In this document: positions 41,700 to 52,225 of the stretch, piece after piece | How the letters are laid out: every line of letters begins with the position of its first letter | Numbering within the stretch: position 1 is the first letter of the stretch | Origin: Pyrenophora tritici-repentis | Taxonomy: Eukaryota > Ascomycota > Dothideomycetes > Pleosporales > Pleosporaceae | Length of the DNA: 64,000 bases | NCBI RefSeq assembly: GCF_003171515.1 | Contig: NC_089393.1 | Location: 3,038,001 to 3,102,000, forward strand | Direction of reading: 5' to 3' | Made by a program: the position numbers and the translations under genes | The notes under the pieces: model-generated | What the model saw: only the letters and a program-made list of their open reading frames with translations | Database searches by the model: none | Told to the model about the DNA's origin: nothing

Positions 41700-42678
41700 C
41701 CCAGAACGGATAGTCCAATCATAACCAGTGTACCAGAATCCGACCTTCCTGAGCAAGGCTTCAGAAACAATGTTGACATGAAATCCTTCAACAACCATAA
41801 CGTTCTTAAGCAACAGGTCCTGTGGACCGTCTGGTCCATTAAAGAAATCTTTGAACAGTCGATCACCCACCCCCGAGACTGGCAAGGATTGAGTACCAGC
41901 CTCGACTGTCAGGTAGTCCAAGCACTTCTTGTAAGTTCCTGGGACCAATAGGTTCCGATCATTGGCAAGGTGGAGCGCGCCACCGCCGTCGAAGATCGTG
42001 CTATAGGAAAATGGGTGACCACCATAGTTAAGGTTGAAGATAGCATTGCTCAGATCCCTCAAAGTGCGAGGATCAATGACACAAGCCACGATGGTGTTCG
42101 TAGTCTTGGACTTCTCAGACGTTTGCTGAGCGGAATTGATCTTCCATCCGGCTTGTTTCAGCTGTGTGAGCAGCGTTGAAAACTTAGAACTGTGAAGCCT
42201 TTGGTTGATCATCCTAGTATCCGTGTCAGACAAATGGATCGGAGTAGGTCCTGGATCAGATTTTCCAGTGATTGCCTGTTGAAGCCTGCGGCATTTAATG
42301 GGCTCCCAATAATGGGATGGCTTGCCGGGTTTGCACGGACAATACTTCCGTGGTCCTCCGGTTGATCCTCCGGAGTTTCCTCCGCTCGGAGCGGATTCAC
42401 CGCCGAACGTGGAGAACACTCCAGTTGATCTGCCCTTTCCGCCAGATGCTTCGTGCTCTTGCATGGTCAAGTTGAACACTCTAGCCACATCGTCAAGGCT
42501 CATGGTCGGCTGACCCATAGCTGACGCGGTCGTGATCGTTTGTCGCAAATTGCGTGCCCAGTCAGGAGCGATCTTTGCCGCCAACGCATCCAGAAAGTCG
42601 GTGACAGCGAGATCACCCCTAACTTCGTGAAGTTCGAACGCTTGAGCTTTTGCATAGAGAGCCTGCCAATCGTTGAAC
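41700..42678 (-). pseudogene. Copia gag-protease fragment (Copia-3)
   Basis: The minus-strand frame is open from the hAT-4 edge at 42678 (FNDWQALYAKAQAFELHEV...) to the MITE edge at 41700. It has a copia-type gag part, a CX1CX7HX4C-like segment (CPCKPGKPSHYWEPIKC) and a protease-like start (DGGGALHLANDRNLL; the usual DSG/DTG is DGG here). The N-terminus of gag and all of integrase, reverse transcriptase and RNase H are missing. It has no RIP-type stops. Confidence 0.75.
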
Positions 42679-42940
42679 CAGTGATCGGAATGGTCTGGTC
42701 TGACTTGGTCTTGGTCTGGTCTAGACCGCCAAGACTTGGTCTGGTCTGGCGATTTTTTGAGACCGTGGTCGGACCGGTCTAGATGATCGGACCGGTCCGG
42801 CTATAAATAGGTCCACGTGACTAGATCTTAGACTAATCTAGCCAGAAAATTTAGCACAATATGAGTCATTAAGATCAAGGTAAGTCTTCTACTTACATAG
42901 AACAATCAAGTCCTTAACAACCTACTTATATACTATTGTT

Positions 42941-45404
42941 ATGGAGCCTTCAACACCAACCTCACCGTCCCCATCGAATATTATAAGACTAGATTTAACG
43001 TCTCTTACTCCATCTCTTATCCCCACGTCATCACCCACCCCTATACTATCACCCACTCCTATTCAATATCACGAATCTCCAGATGAGTTCGTGCAGGGCG
43101 GTATCACGTACGTGAAACGTGCAATAATTGCAAGGAAGGATTTCCGTCAAGGTACATCACACATCTGGAAGTACGGACTCCAATACATTCGAGATAGCGA
43201 TAAGAAAGAGGTGTATTACTGCCATGAGTGCAGGGTTGGGAAGAGCAAGCAAGAGTTGTTTGTCATCAATGGCACTTCTAGGATCCGGAATCACCTGGAA
43301 CAGAAGCACCAGATTGATCCCCAGAGTGGCATCAAGCGAAAGGGTTCTGTACGGAAGTCTATAATCGACCAGCAAAAGGATGGGGCTGCTTCCAGCATCT
43401 TTTTCTGGAAGGAGTCAGTAGAGAAGTTTAAAGAGCTTCTAATTCGTTGGATTGTGTACTGCCATATCGCCTTCTTTCAATTAGAGAACCAGTACTTTCG
43501 TGAACTACTCCTCTTTTTAAATCCGGCACTACTCAACCACCTCCCGAAGGCTGCGAAGACTATCCGAAGCTGGGTAATGAATGCATTCATATCGAAGAAG
43601 CAACAGCTTAGGGAGGACCTACACCATTCACGGAGTAGGATCTCTATCTCCTTTGATCTCTGGACTTCACCAAACCCTTACGCTATCCTAGGCGTCGTCG
43701 CTATGTGGATTGATACTACCGGCATGCGACGTGTTACCGCTTTAGGTATGCGACGTATATACGGCGAACATACTGGAGAGAATCTTGGATCGGTGGTCCT
43801 TGAATTGCTGGAAGAATACGACATTAGCGGAGATCAGATTGGATACTTTATGCTGGATAATGCCTCGGCAAATGATACCGCTGTTGAGTTTATACTCAAG
43901 GATCTCTGCCCATGGATGAAGTCAAAACAACGTCGTCATCGCCGGCTGCGTTGCTTGGGCCATGTCATCAACCTCTGTTGCCAGGCGTTCCTTATGGGGC
44001 GAAACTGTGAGAAGTATCTTGCGAAGCTGGAGAAGCATCATCAACGTGGCGACTATACGAAGGTGCAGAGATGTCAACAAGCAAGTCAAGCTGGCTTGAT
44101 TCTTATCGATTGCAGATCACAGACCATTCTCTGGGACGTGCCACTGTGCACGAGCCTCTATATTGTCTGTGATCTGCAATCGATAAGAATCAAGCCAGCT
44201 TGACTTGCTTGTTGACATCTCTGCGAAGGTGGAAGAGCTCTGGAAGAAGTTCGGATGTTTGGGTCGTCTTCACAACCTGGTGCGATACATCAGGCTTACT
44301 CCACAACGGCGTGAGGAGTTTGCTACAATTATTATCGGCGGAGATCTTTCGCAATTCGACGGGCTTGAGCTTATCCAGAACAACTCGACCCGCTGGAACT
44401 CATGGTTTTATTCGATTACACGTGCATTAAATGTTCGAGAACGTTTAGAGCTCTTCTCGGCTCGTCATGTACCTGGAAAGGGCTCCGTAGGGATCGCGAA
44501 CTTTAAGCTTGATGGACAGCACTGGTTTGAGCTTGAAAAGATTGAACTCGCTCTCAAAGACTTCTATGCTGCAACTTTGCTTTCTGAAGGTAAGAAGACG
44601 TCACTTGCGGACTGGTTTTCAACTTTGGACTGCCTTCTCCGGGAGATAAGCGAGACGAAGGATCACTACCACGACATCCACACTGAGGACGATAACAACT
44701 TTACATGGAAGTACCTTCAAGGCTGCGCTGATGCTGCTTGGTTAAAGTGCGTTGAGTACTATAACAATCAGCAGCTGAATTGGCAAAATCGATTCCCTGA
44801 AGATACTGACCTTCCACCGGCATATTATGCGGCTCAAATCCTTGATCCATATCGCAAGTGGGGATGGTTCAGGCAAGAGTGGGTTCTTCATGGCGACGAA
44901 GAGAAGAAGAGGTGGTTTGAAAACGCACAATTAGCGGTGAAGCATCTCTGGGAGACAGAGTATAAGGGAAGGTACCCTGTCGAGATGCTGCCACCACCAG
45001 CCAGGAAGGAGAGAGATCCTGACCCAGCATTTGATCGCCAGCGGGAACATAAGCGCATTCGAATAGACGCTCCAGTTTCTACAACTGATTTGTATGAACA
45101 ATACATCTCTACTGACCGGCTTCATAACGAAGAGGCAGGTTGCAATGAGGCTATTGCGTACTGGCTATCTCGCTACGACTCCCAACGAGATCTCGCTCGC
45201 TTCGCTCTAGACATGTTTGCGATCTCGCCTCTGTCGGATGAATGCGAACGTCTTTTTAGTAGCGCGAAGCTTACTATCGTCGATCGCCGTGGTAGGCTGA
45301 AGGCAGATATTATAGAAGCGTGCGAGTGTCTCCGGGCCTGGTATGGAAAGCCCCAAGCTGAGGGGAACAGCGATATCGAGGATAGTGAGAACGAAGACGA
45401 CTAG
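42941..45404 (+). pseudogene. hAT-4 transposase (copy 1), interrupted by a foldback MITE
   Basis: The frame from 42941 encodes a Pro/Ser/Thr-rich N-terminus, a BED zinc finger (YYCHECRVGKS ... HLEQKH), and the catalytic core (ISISFDLWTSPNPYAILGVVAMW, YFMLDNASANDTAV). It is then broken at 44066 by a 158-bp insert. After the insert it continues to 45404 with RWNSWFYSITRAL and the hAT dimerisation region (ISPLSDECERLFSSAKL). Omitting the insert and one duplication gives 2298 bases, 765 residues, with no stop. No RIP damage is visible. Confidence 0.9.
44066..44223. mobile_element. 158-bp foldback hAT-type MITE in hAT-4 copy 1
   Basis: Nearly the whole element is an inverted repeat: arms of about 58 bases starting CAGAGATGTCAACAAGCAAG around a centre of about 40 bases. 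A perfect 8-bp target duplication CGAAGGTG lies at 44058-44065 and 44224-44231. Its termini resemble those of hAT-2 and hAT-3 (CA.A..TGTCAA) rather than those of its host. Confidence 0.95.
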
Positions 45405-45575
45405 ATTGACAGTCAGTAGTAAAACACATTTCCTCGGCTTCCTTCTTTGCTTCAGCCTCATTCTTGGCGGTCTTGTTGGTCGGACCGGTCTGGTCGGACC
45501 GGTCCTTATGTAAGCACCTGGTCTGGTCTGGTCTGTACCCTCAGACCAGACCAGACCAGACCATTCCGATCACTG

Positions 45576-47385
45576 TTGTCGGGGCCGTCGGGATAGTTTG
45601 CCCATCGTACCAAGTATTGGAGCAGGCCTTGGGTAGTCTTGCCCTTGCGACCGCGGGCGGCAGGATCCTTAAGCTTCTTATTAATGCGGCAGTCTTCGAT
45701 TGCTTCGACAGTGTATTCAGTGTCGTCTTCCACTTCTGGGTCGAACTCCGCAGGGACCTCAGGATCTTGTGTTTGTCCAGTAAGTGGGTTGTCGTCAACC
45801 AAGTGTAAGAGCCATGGGTGGAAGACATTGTGGATGCGCTTCATGTTAGCGGGAAGATCTAGCTCGTATGCGGTGTTGTTGATGGCGCGAACGATAGTAA
45901 AGGGACCGCGGTTCTTTAGGTCTAATGACGCGGAGGGTCTTTTCGTCCGTAGGTTGCGAGTGTCCAGCATCACTTGGTCGCCGACTTTGAAAGCTGGTGC
46001 GGGTAGCCTTCCTTCATTGGCGTATTCTGCTTGTTTTGCTTGCGCCCATTGCATTGAAGCTCGCAGCTCGTCCTGCAGCGTTTTCATGCGATCCGCGAAA
46101 GCGTCAGCGTTGAGACGTTCTTGTTGCGCAGGCGCAGTCAAGGTCGCAGCGCCTGGCGCTGGCGCAGGGGGTTCAATGCCACTCCGTGGGTTGTATCCTT
46201 TAGTCGCGAAGAAAGGCGACTTGCCAGTTGTGCTGCTGGTGCTGGAGTTGGCTTCGAATTCAGCTATTGGCAGAAAAAGCGCCCAGTTATCCTGCTCGTA
46301 GTTGACATAGGCGCGTAGGTATTGCTTGAGGTAGGAGTTCGCGTTCTCGGTTTGTCCGTCAGTCTGGGGATGGTGAGCGGTCGAGAACTTCGGGCGTACA
46401 CCCAGACGCTGGCATAGTCGCTTCCAAAAGTAAGAGACAAACTGCGCTCCACGGTCTGAGATAATCTCCTCAGGAAAGCCCTCTTCTCGCCAGATGTATT
46501 CGATAAAGGCTACCACAAGGGCGTCGGTGGTCATACTAGCCATTGGGATGAACTTCTTCTTCTTGGTGAGTCGGTCGACTACCACGAGGATGTCAGTGAA
46601 CGTTTGACCGTTATGCCTGCAGGGCGGCAGGTGAGTGATGAAGTCTATAGAGATGCTGGACCAGTATTTGCTGGGGATTGGTAGCGGATGCAGCAGCCCA
46701 TGCTTGCCTTCTCGGTATGCTTTGCTCCTCTTGCAAGTCAGACACGCGCGTACATATTGCGCGACGTCCGTGGTCATCCTAGGCCAGTAATACCATCGCG
46801 ACAGCTTGGAGTATAACTCATGTTTGCCGCTGTGGCCACCGCAGACGCTCTTGTGGGCTTGTTCAATAACTTGGGTGCGAACGGCGCCGGCGGGGACGTA
46901 GACCTTGTTGCGCACATAGAGTAGTTCGTCGGTGATCTCGCAATCGCCAAGTTCCAGCCTGAGGTGCTCTTCTCCATGTATGAGTTTGAACGGCAGGCGT
47001 CGTAGGCCGTCCTTCTTGGCTTTGACGATCGCCTGCAACACCTTATCATCCTTGTATGCTGCCTTGATATTGTCAAGCAGAGCATCAATAGTCAGCTCGT
47101 TGTTCGGTGGCGCGGGCACATTAATTGCGGCGGGCGTCTCGTTTGGTATCGCGGGCGCACTAGTTGCGGCGATTGGCGTTGTAATAGGCGAGATTGTAAC
47201 GTTATCGGCTGCACAGAGCGATCTTTTGCTCGTGAGGTCATGGGAGACGCCGTTTTCTCCCCCCTCAGGCTCGATGCCAGGCAGTGCGGCGAGGACGGCG
47301 TACCGTTCAGAGATGTTGTCTTCCTCGCTAAGTTGATACAGCATTTGCGCGACTGCGGGGATAGAGTCAGGAAGGGTGCGCTGTG
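45576..47385 (-). pseudogene. Gypsy-2 integrase region, trapped and inverted between hAT-4 copies
   Basis: The minus-strand frame is open throughout. It starts inside the segment with ITAQ RTLPDSIPAVAQ, runs through an H2C2-type integrase finger (HKSVCGGHSGKHELYSKL ... CLTCKRSK), and the integrase core with D, D and E in SIDFITHLP, SDRGAQFV and HPQTDGQTENAN. It then reaches a GPY/F-like region and the start of a chromodomain (LLQYLVRWANYPDGPDN), where the hAT-4 edge cuts it. The missing chromodomain end lies on the plus strand at 50419-50588. Reverse transcriptase and gag are not in the window. Confidence 0.9.
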
Positions 47386-47982
47386 CAGTGATCGGAATGG
47401 TCTGGTCTGGTCTGGTCTGAGGGTACAGACCAGACCAGACCAGGTGCTTACATAAGGACCGGTCCGACCAGACCGGTCCGACCAACAAGACCGCCAAGAA
47501 TGAGGCTGAAGCAAAGAAGGAAGCCGAGGAAATGTGTTTTACTACTGACTGTCAATCTAGTCGTCTTCGTTCTCACTATCCTCGATATCGCTGTTCCCCT
47601 CAGCTTGGGGCTTTCCATACCAGGCCCGGAGACACTCGCACGCTTCTATAATATCTGCCTTCAGCCTACCACGGCGATCGACGATAGTAAGCTTCGCGCT
47701 ACTAAAAAGACGTTCGCATTCATCCGACAGAGGCGAGATCGCAAACATGTCTAGAGCGAAGCGAGCGAGATCTCGTTGGGAGTCGTAGCGAGATAGCCAG
47801 TACGCAATAGCCTCATTGCAACCTGCCTCTTCGTTATGAAGCCGGTCAGTAGAGATGTATTGTTCATACAAATCAGTTGTAGAAACTGGAGCGTCTATTC
47901 GAATGCGCTTATGTTCCCGCTGGCGATCAAATGCTGGGTCAGGATCTCTCTCCTTCCTGGCTGGTGGTGGCAGCATCTCGAC

Positions 47983-48110
47983 CAGACTCCGCAACAATCA
48001 ATCGATTGACATGATTGATTCCTATATAGGTTAAAGAATTACTTCATTAGGCAGCCTTTAACCTAGATAGGAATCAATCATGCCGATCCGATTGATTGTT
48101 GCGGAGTCTG
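47983..48110. mobile_element. 128-bp hAT-type MITE, only in hAT-4 copy 2
   Basis: Its ends are CAGACTCCGCAACAATCAAT and the inverted partner, the same termini as hAT-1, with a different centre from the 162-bp family. A perfect 8-bp duplication ATCTCGAC lies at 47975-47982 and 48111-48118. Its absence from copy 1 dates it after the two hAT-4 copies arose. Confidence 0.95.
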
Positions 48111-48873
48111 ATCTCGACAGGGTACCTTCCCTTATACTCTGTCTCCCAGAGATGCTTCACCGCTAATTGTGCGTTTTCAAACCACCTCTTCTTCTCTTCG
48201 TCGCCATGAAGAACCCACTCTTGCCTGAACCATCCCCACTTGCGATATGGATCAAGGATTTGAGCCGCATAATATGCCGGTGGAAGGTCAGTATCTTCAG
48301 GGAATCGATTTTGCCAATTCAGCTGCTGATTGTTATAGTACTCAACGCACTTTAACCAAGCAGCATCAGCGCAGCCTTGAAGGTACTTCCATGTAAAGTT
48401 GTTATCGTCCTCAGTGTGGATGTCGTGGTAGTGATCCTTCGTCTCGCTTATCTCCCGGAGAAGGCAGTCCAAAGTTGAAAACCAGTCCGCAAGTGACGTC
48501 TTCTTACCTTCAGAAAGCAAAGTTGCAGCATAGAAGTCTTTGAGAGCGAGTTCAATCTTTTCAAGCTCAAACCAGTGCTGTCCATCAAGCTTAAAGTTCG
48601 CGATCCCTACGGAGCCCTTTCCAGGTACATGACGAGCCGAGAAGAGCTCTAAACGTTCTCGAACATTTAATGCACGTGTAATCGAATAAAACCATGAGTT
48701 CCAGCGGGTCGAGTTGTTCTGGATAAGCTCAAGCCCGTCGAATTGCGAAAGATCTCCGCCGATAATAATTGTAGCAAACTCCTCACGCCGTTGTGGAGTA
48801 AGCCTGATGTATCGCACCAGGTTGTGAAGACGACCCAAACATCCGAACTTCTTCCAGAGCTCTTCCACCTTCG

Positions 48874-49031
48874 CAGAGATGTCAACAAGCAAGTCAAGCT
48901 GGCTTGATTCTTATCGATTGCAGATCACAGACCATTCTCTGGGACGTGCCACTGTGCACGAGCCTCTATATTGTCTGTGATCTGCAATCGATAAGAATCA
49001 AGCCAGCTTGACTTGCTTGTTGACATCTCTG
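48874..49031. mobile_element. 158-bp foldback MITE in hAT-4 copy 2
   Basis: It has the same position and duplication (CACCTTCG on this strand, 48866-48873 and 49032-49039) as the insert in copy 1, so it was present before the element was copied. Confidence 0.95.
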
Positions 49032-50418
49032 CACCTTCGTATAGTCGCCACGTTGATGATGCTTCTCCAGCTTCGCAAGATACTTCTCACAGTTTCGCCC
49101 CATAAGGAACGCCTGGCAACAGAGGTTGATGACATGGCCCAAGCAACGCAGCCGGCGATGACGACGTTGTTTTGACTTCATCCATGGGCAGAGATCCTTG
49201 AGTATAAACTCAACAGCGGTATCATTTGCCGAGGCATTATCCAGCATAAAGTATCCAATCTGATCTCCGCTAATGTCGTATTCTTCCAGCAATTCAAGGA
49301 CCACCGATCCAAGATTCTCTCCAGTATGTTCGCCGTATATACGTCGCATACCTAAAGCGGTAACACGTCGCATGCCGGTAGTATCAATCCACATAGCGAC
49401 GACGCCTAGGATAGCGTAAGGGTTTGGTGAAGTCCAGAGATCAAAGGAGATAGAGATCCTACTCCGTGAATGGTGTAGGTCCTCCCTAAGCTGTTGCTTC
49501 TTCGATATGAATGCATTCATTACCCAGCTTCGGATAGTCTTCGCAGCCTTCGGGAGGTGGTTGAGTAGTGCCGGATTTAAAAAGAGGAGTAGTTCACGAA
49601 AGTACTGGTTCTCTAATTGAAAGAAGGCGATATGGCAGTACACAATCCAACGAATTAGAAGCTCTTTAAACTTCTCTACTGACTCCTTCCAGAAAAAGAT
49701 GCTGGAAGCAGCCCCATCCTTTTGCTGGTCGATTATAGACTTCCGTACAGAACCCTTTCGCTTGATGCCACTCTGGGGATCAATCTGGTGCTTCTGTTCC
49801 AGGTGATTCCGGATCCTAGAAGTGCCATTGATGACAAACAACTCTTGCTTGCTCTTCCCAACCCTGCACTCATGGCAGTAATACACCTCTTTCTTATCGC
49901 TATCTCGAATGTATTGGAGTCCGTACTTCCAGATGTGTGATGTACCTTGACGGAAATCCTTCCTTGCAATTATTGCACGTTTCACGTACGTGATACCGCC
50001 CTGCACGAACTCATCTGGAGATTCGTGATATTGAATAGGAGTGGGTGATAGTATAGGGGTGGGTGATGACGTGGGGATAAGAGATGGAGTAAGAGACGTT
50101 AAATCTAGTCTTATAATATTCGATGGGGACGGTGAGGTTGGTGTTGAAGGCTCCATAACAATAGTATATAAGTAGGTTGTTAAGGACTTGATTGTTCTAT
50201 GTAAGTAGAAGACTTACCTTGATCTTAATGACTCATATTGTGCTAAATTTTCTGGCTAGATTAGTCTAAGATCTAGTCACGTGGACCTATTTATAGCCGG
50301 ACCGGTCCGATCATCTAGACCGGTCCGACCACGGTCTCAAAAAATCGCCAGACCAGACCAAGTCTTGGCGGTCTAGACCAGACCAAGACCAAGTCAGACC
50401 AGACCATTCCGATCACTG

Positions 50419-50588
50419 CCCGACAATCCTTCATGGGAACCATACATGAACCTCGCGGACTCCGCTGACACTGTGACGCGCTATCACCTTGATCACCCAA
50501 ACAAGCCGCCTATGCACAGGAAGTTTAAGTCTCTCACAGGCAAACAAGATATGCTGGTTATGCGACTTCACGCTCTTAGTCGTGTCTA
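50419..50588 (+). pseudogene. Gypsy-2 chromodomain tail
   Basis: The plus strand reads PSWEPYMNLADSADTV, then HLDHPNKPPM, and stops at about 50588. This is the natural continuation of the chromodomain that breaks off as YPDGPDN at 45576 on the other strand. The cccgacaa at 50419-50426 is the reverse complement of the bases at 45576-45583. Confidence 0.85.
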
Positions 50589-50902
50589 GCCAGTGGTGAC
50601 AACAGCAGACAAGACCAACAATAAGACTGGGATAATATAGTTGTGCTTGCTATAATCGAGGGCGTCGATAAGTTGTGCTAGAAATAGGACTTATAGACGC
50701 TGTGCTCGTGGCAAGGACTAGACTGTCAAAGTTACTATTGTTAAGACAAGATGCTAAGGTCACCACGCCACGATGATGATCCATAATTACTGTGCACAGA
50801 CAACGGGAATAGAATGTAGTAATGGAATGGACACTGCAAGCGACACGCTTGGTATGCAGCAGTTTTGCGATATAGGTATCTCCTTTGTATACAATTTTAG
50901 GC

Positions 50903-50934
<32 letters not shown>

Positions 50935-51119
50935 GTTCGAGCGTTGGAACTTGCTCTCTTTTTTGGGGGGGTAGTGTCATGGATCAAACCCGCGACCTCT
51001 AGTAAGCGAGGTGGCCCGTGCGCCTTAAGCGAAGGCCACAGCCGAACACCAAAGTTCGACCCGCGCAGGTCTTCGAACCTGCACGCAATATCTCACTTAG
51101 TACTTAATACAGATACGGT
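50589..51119. other. Non-coding DNA with a 28-base A run and tRNA-like remnant
   Basis: An uninterrupted run of about 28 A residues lies at 50903-50930. On the minus strand at about 51050-50975 a tRNA-like stretch is seen, with an A-box-like TGTGGCCTTCGCTTAAGGCGC, a stem CCTC/GAGG and a B-box-like GGGTTTGATCC. The T arm is one base short and the stems are imperfect, so it is more likely a tRNA-derived SINE or tRNA relic than a gene. Confidence 0.35.
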
Positions 51120-51642
51120 CATCTCAACTATTGACGTCCCTCACATCTTCTCTCTCTTCTACTTCTTCCCTTTTTGTACTTTACTCTTTTTTCCACCATC
51201 TTCTTTTATTCTCTCAACTTCTTTTCCTTCCTCTCTCTACTATTCTACTTTTATCTTTTTACTCTTTTAATTTCCTACTCTTTTAATTTCTTACTCTACT
51301 ACTCTTCTATTTATCTCTTTTTATTTTTTTACCTCCTACTCTTATACTTACTATTTCTTTTTTTTCCTATATTACTTCCTATTATTATTATTCTACTCCC
51401 TACTACTCATATCCCTTTCCAATTAATCTTTTTTCCACTCTAAATCCCTACTCAAATCTTGCCTTTATTATCTTACTTTTTCTATTTCTCTTCTTATTAC
51501 TTTATCTATCTTTACTTTTTCTCCAACCCTTACCCTTCTCTTCTTCTTAAACCCTAACCCTTCTCTTCTTTCTAAACTTCTATTCTTTTTACTCTCCCTC
51601 TCTCCCTCACTCTCCTTTCTCTTGTTCTTTTTACTCTCTTTT
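51120..51642. repeat. Long pyrimidine-rich tract with telomere-like motifs
   Basis: About 520 bases are almost wholly C and T plus some A on the plus strand, with loose repeats such as ctactcttttaattt. At 51549-51559 the sequence aaaccctaaccc contains the CCCTAA telomere unit, and a related aacccttaccc lies just before. It adjoins the Copia-2 LTR. No gene is supported. Confidence 0.6.
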
Positions 51643-51834
51643 TGTTGGAAGGTCTATAGCACTAGTGCTGAAAGGAAATAACGATAACTAGGAATGCATT
51701 CTGTTCGGTGATGGTGATTTATTTATTACGAACACAGCTGCTACGAAGGTATACCTAAGCTCTGCGCAAGGTGGGCCGAAGTCGGGCCGAAGTGTCCAGC
51801 AGCCGACGTCTCTACCGATACTCACGATCCGACA
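51643..51834 (-). repeat. Copia-2 3' LTR
   Basis: The 192-bp repeat pairs with 56349-56540. Confidence 0.93.
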
Positions 51835-52225
51835 CTGGAAGTCTTTTCTTTCTGGGTAGCTAGTAACTCTGCTTGTATCGGTAGTGACAGTATGTGTTGA
51901 TGGTAACTGTGTGTAGCATCAACCATCAAAGCTTGTCGGCCTCTGCACCCATCCCTCTACTCGGACTGTCAGCTTATTGCCGTCAATAAAGCGTTCAAGA
52001 GCGCGGTTTGGCGATGCCTTGGTGAAGGCGTCTGCAGGATTGTCTTCACCATTGATCCAGCGGATCTCCGTGATCTCGCGACGCTCATATGATTGGCGCA
52101 GCGCCATGATGTCGATCATGAGACGCTTTTCCTTCGTCGTCCCAAGCTTTACTAGGCACTCGTACAAGGAGTACGAGTCTGTACAGATAACCAAGGGAAT
52201 TGCAGGTAGTCTAAGTCGTTCTGTA

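Larger units (their letters stand above)
42679..45575 (+). mobile_element. hAT-4 copy 1
   Basis: The 2897-bp element has inverted termini CAGTGATCGGAATGGTCTGG and subterminal arrays of GACCAGACC/GGTCTGGTC and CGGACCGGTC motifs at both ends. It is nearly identical to copy 2 (47386-50418), which lies in reverse orientation. Its flanks (cgttgaac left, ttgtcggg right) do not match. Confidence 0.95.
47557..50156 (-). pseudogene. hAT-4 transposase (copy 2), with two MITE insertions
   Basis: It reads as copy 1 on the opposite strand, from 50156 down to 47557. The 158-bp foldback MITE interrupts it at 48874-49031, and a 128-bp MITE at 47983-48110 interrupts it again within the C-terminal half. Both inserts break the frame, so it makes no full transposase. 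The coding sequence around the inserts looks the same as in copy 1. Confidence 0.9.
47386..50418 (-). mobile_element. hAT-4 copy 2, inverted
   Basis: The 3033-bp copy is in reverse orientation to copy 1. The length difference of 136 bases equals the extra 128-bp MITE plus its 8-bp duplication, so the copies are otherwise the same length. Flanks are gcgctgtg (left) and cccgacaa (right). Confidence 0.95.

Noticed and set aside
44066..44223. Intron in the hAT-4 transposase
   Set aside because: The segment lacks GT..AG ends, is an inverted repeat, and has an exact 8-bp duplication, so it is a MITE.
45464..45828. Short frames spanning the hAT-4 right end
   Set aside because: They consist of the subterminal GGTCTGGTC repeats plus antisense of Gypsy-2.
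50975..51050. Functional tRNA gene on the minus strand
   Set aside because: The T-arm sequence is one base short and stems are poorly paired.
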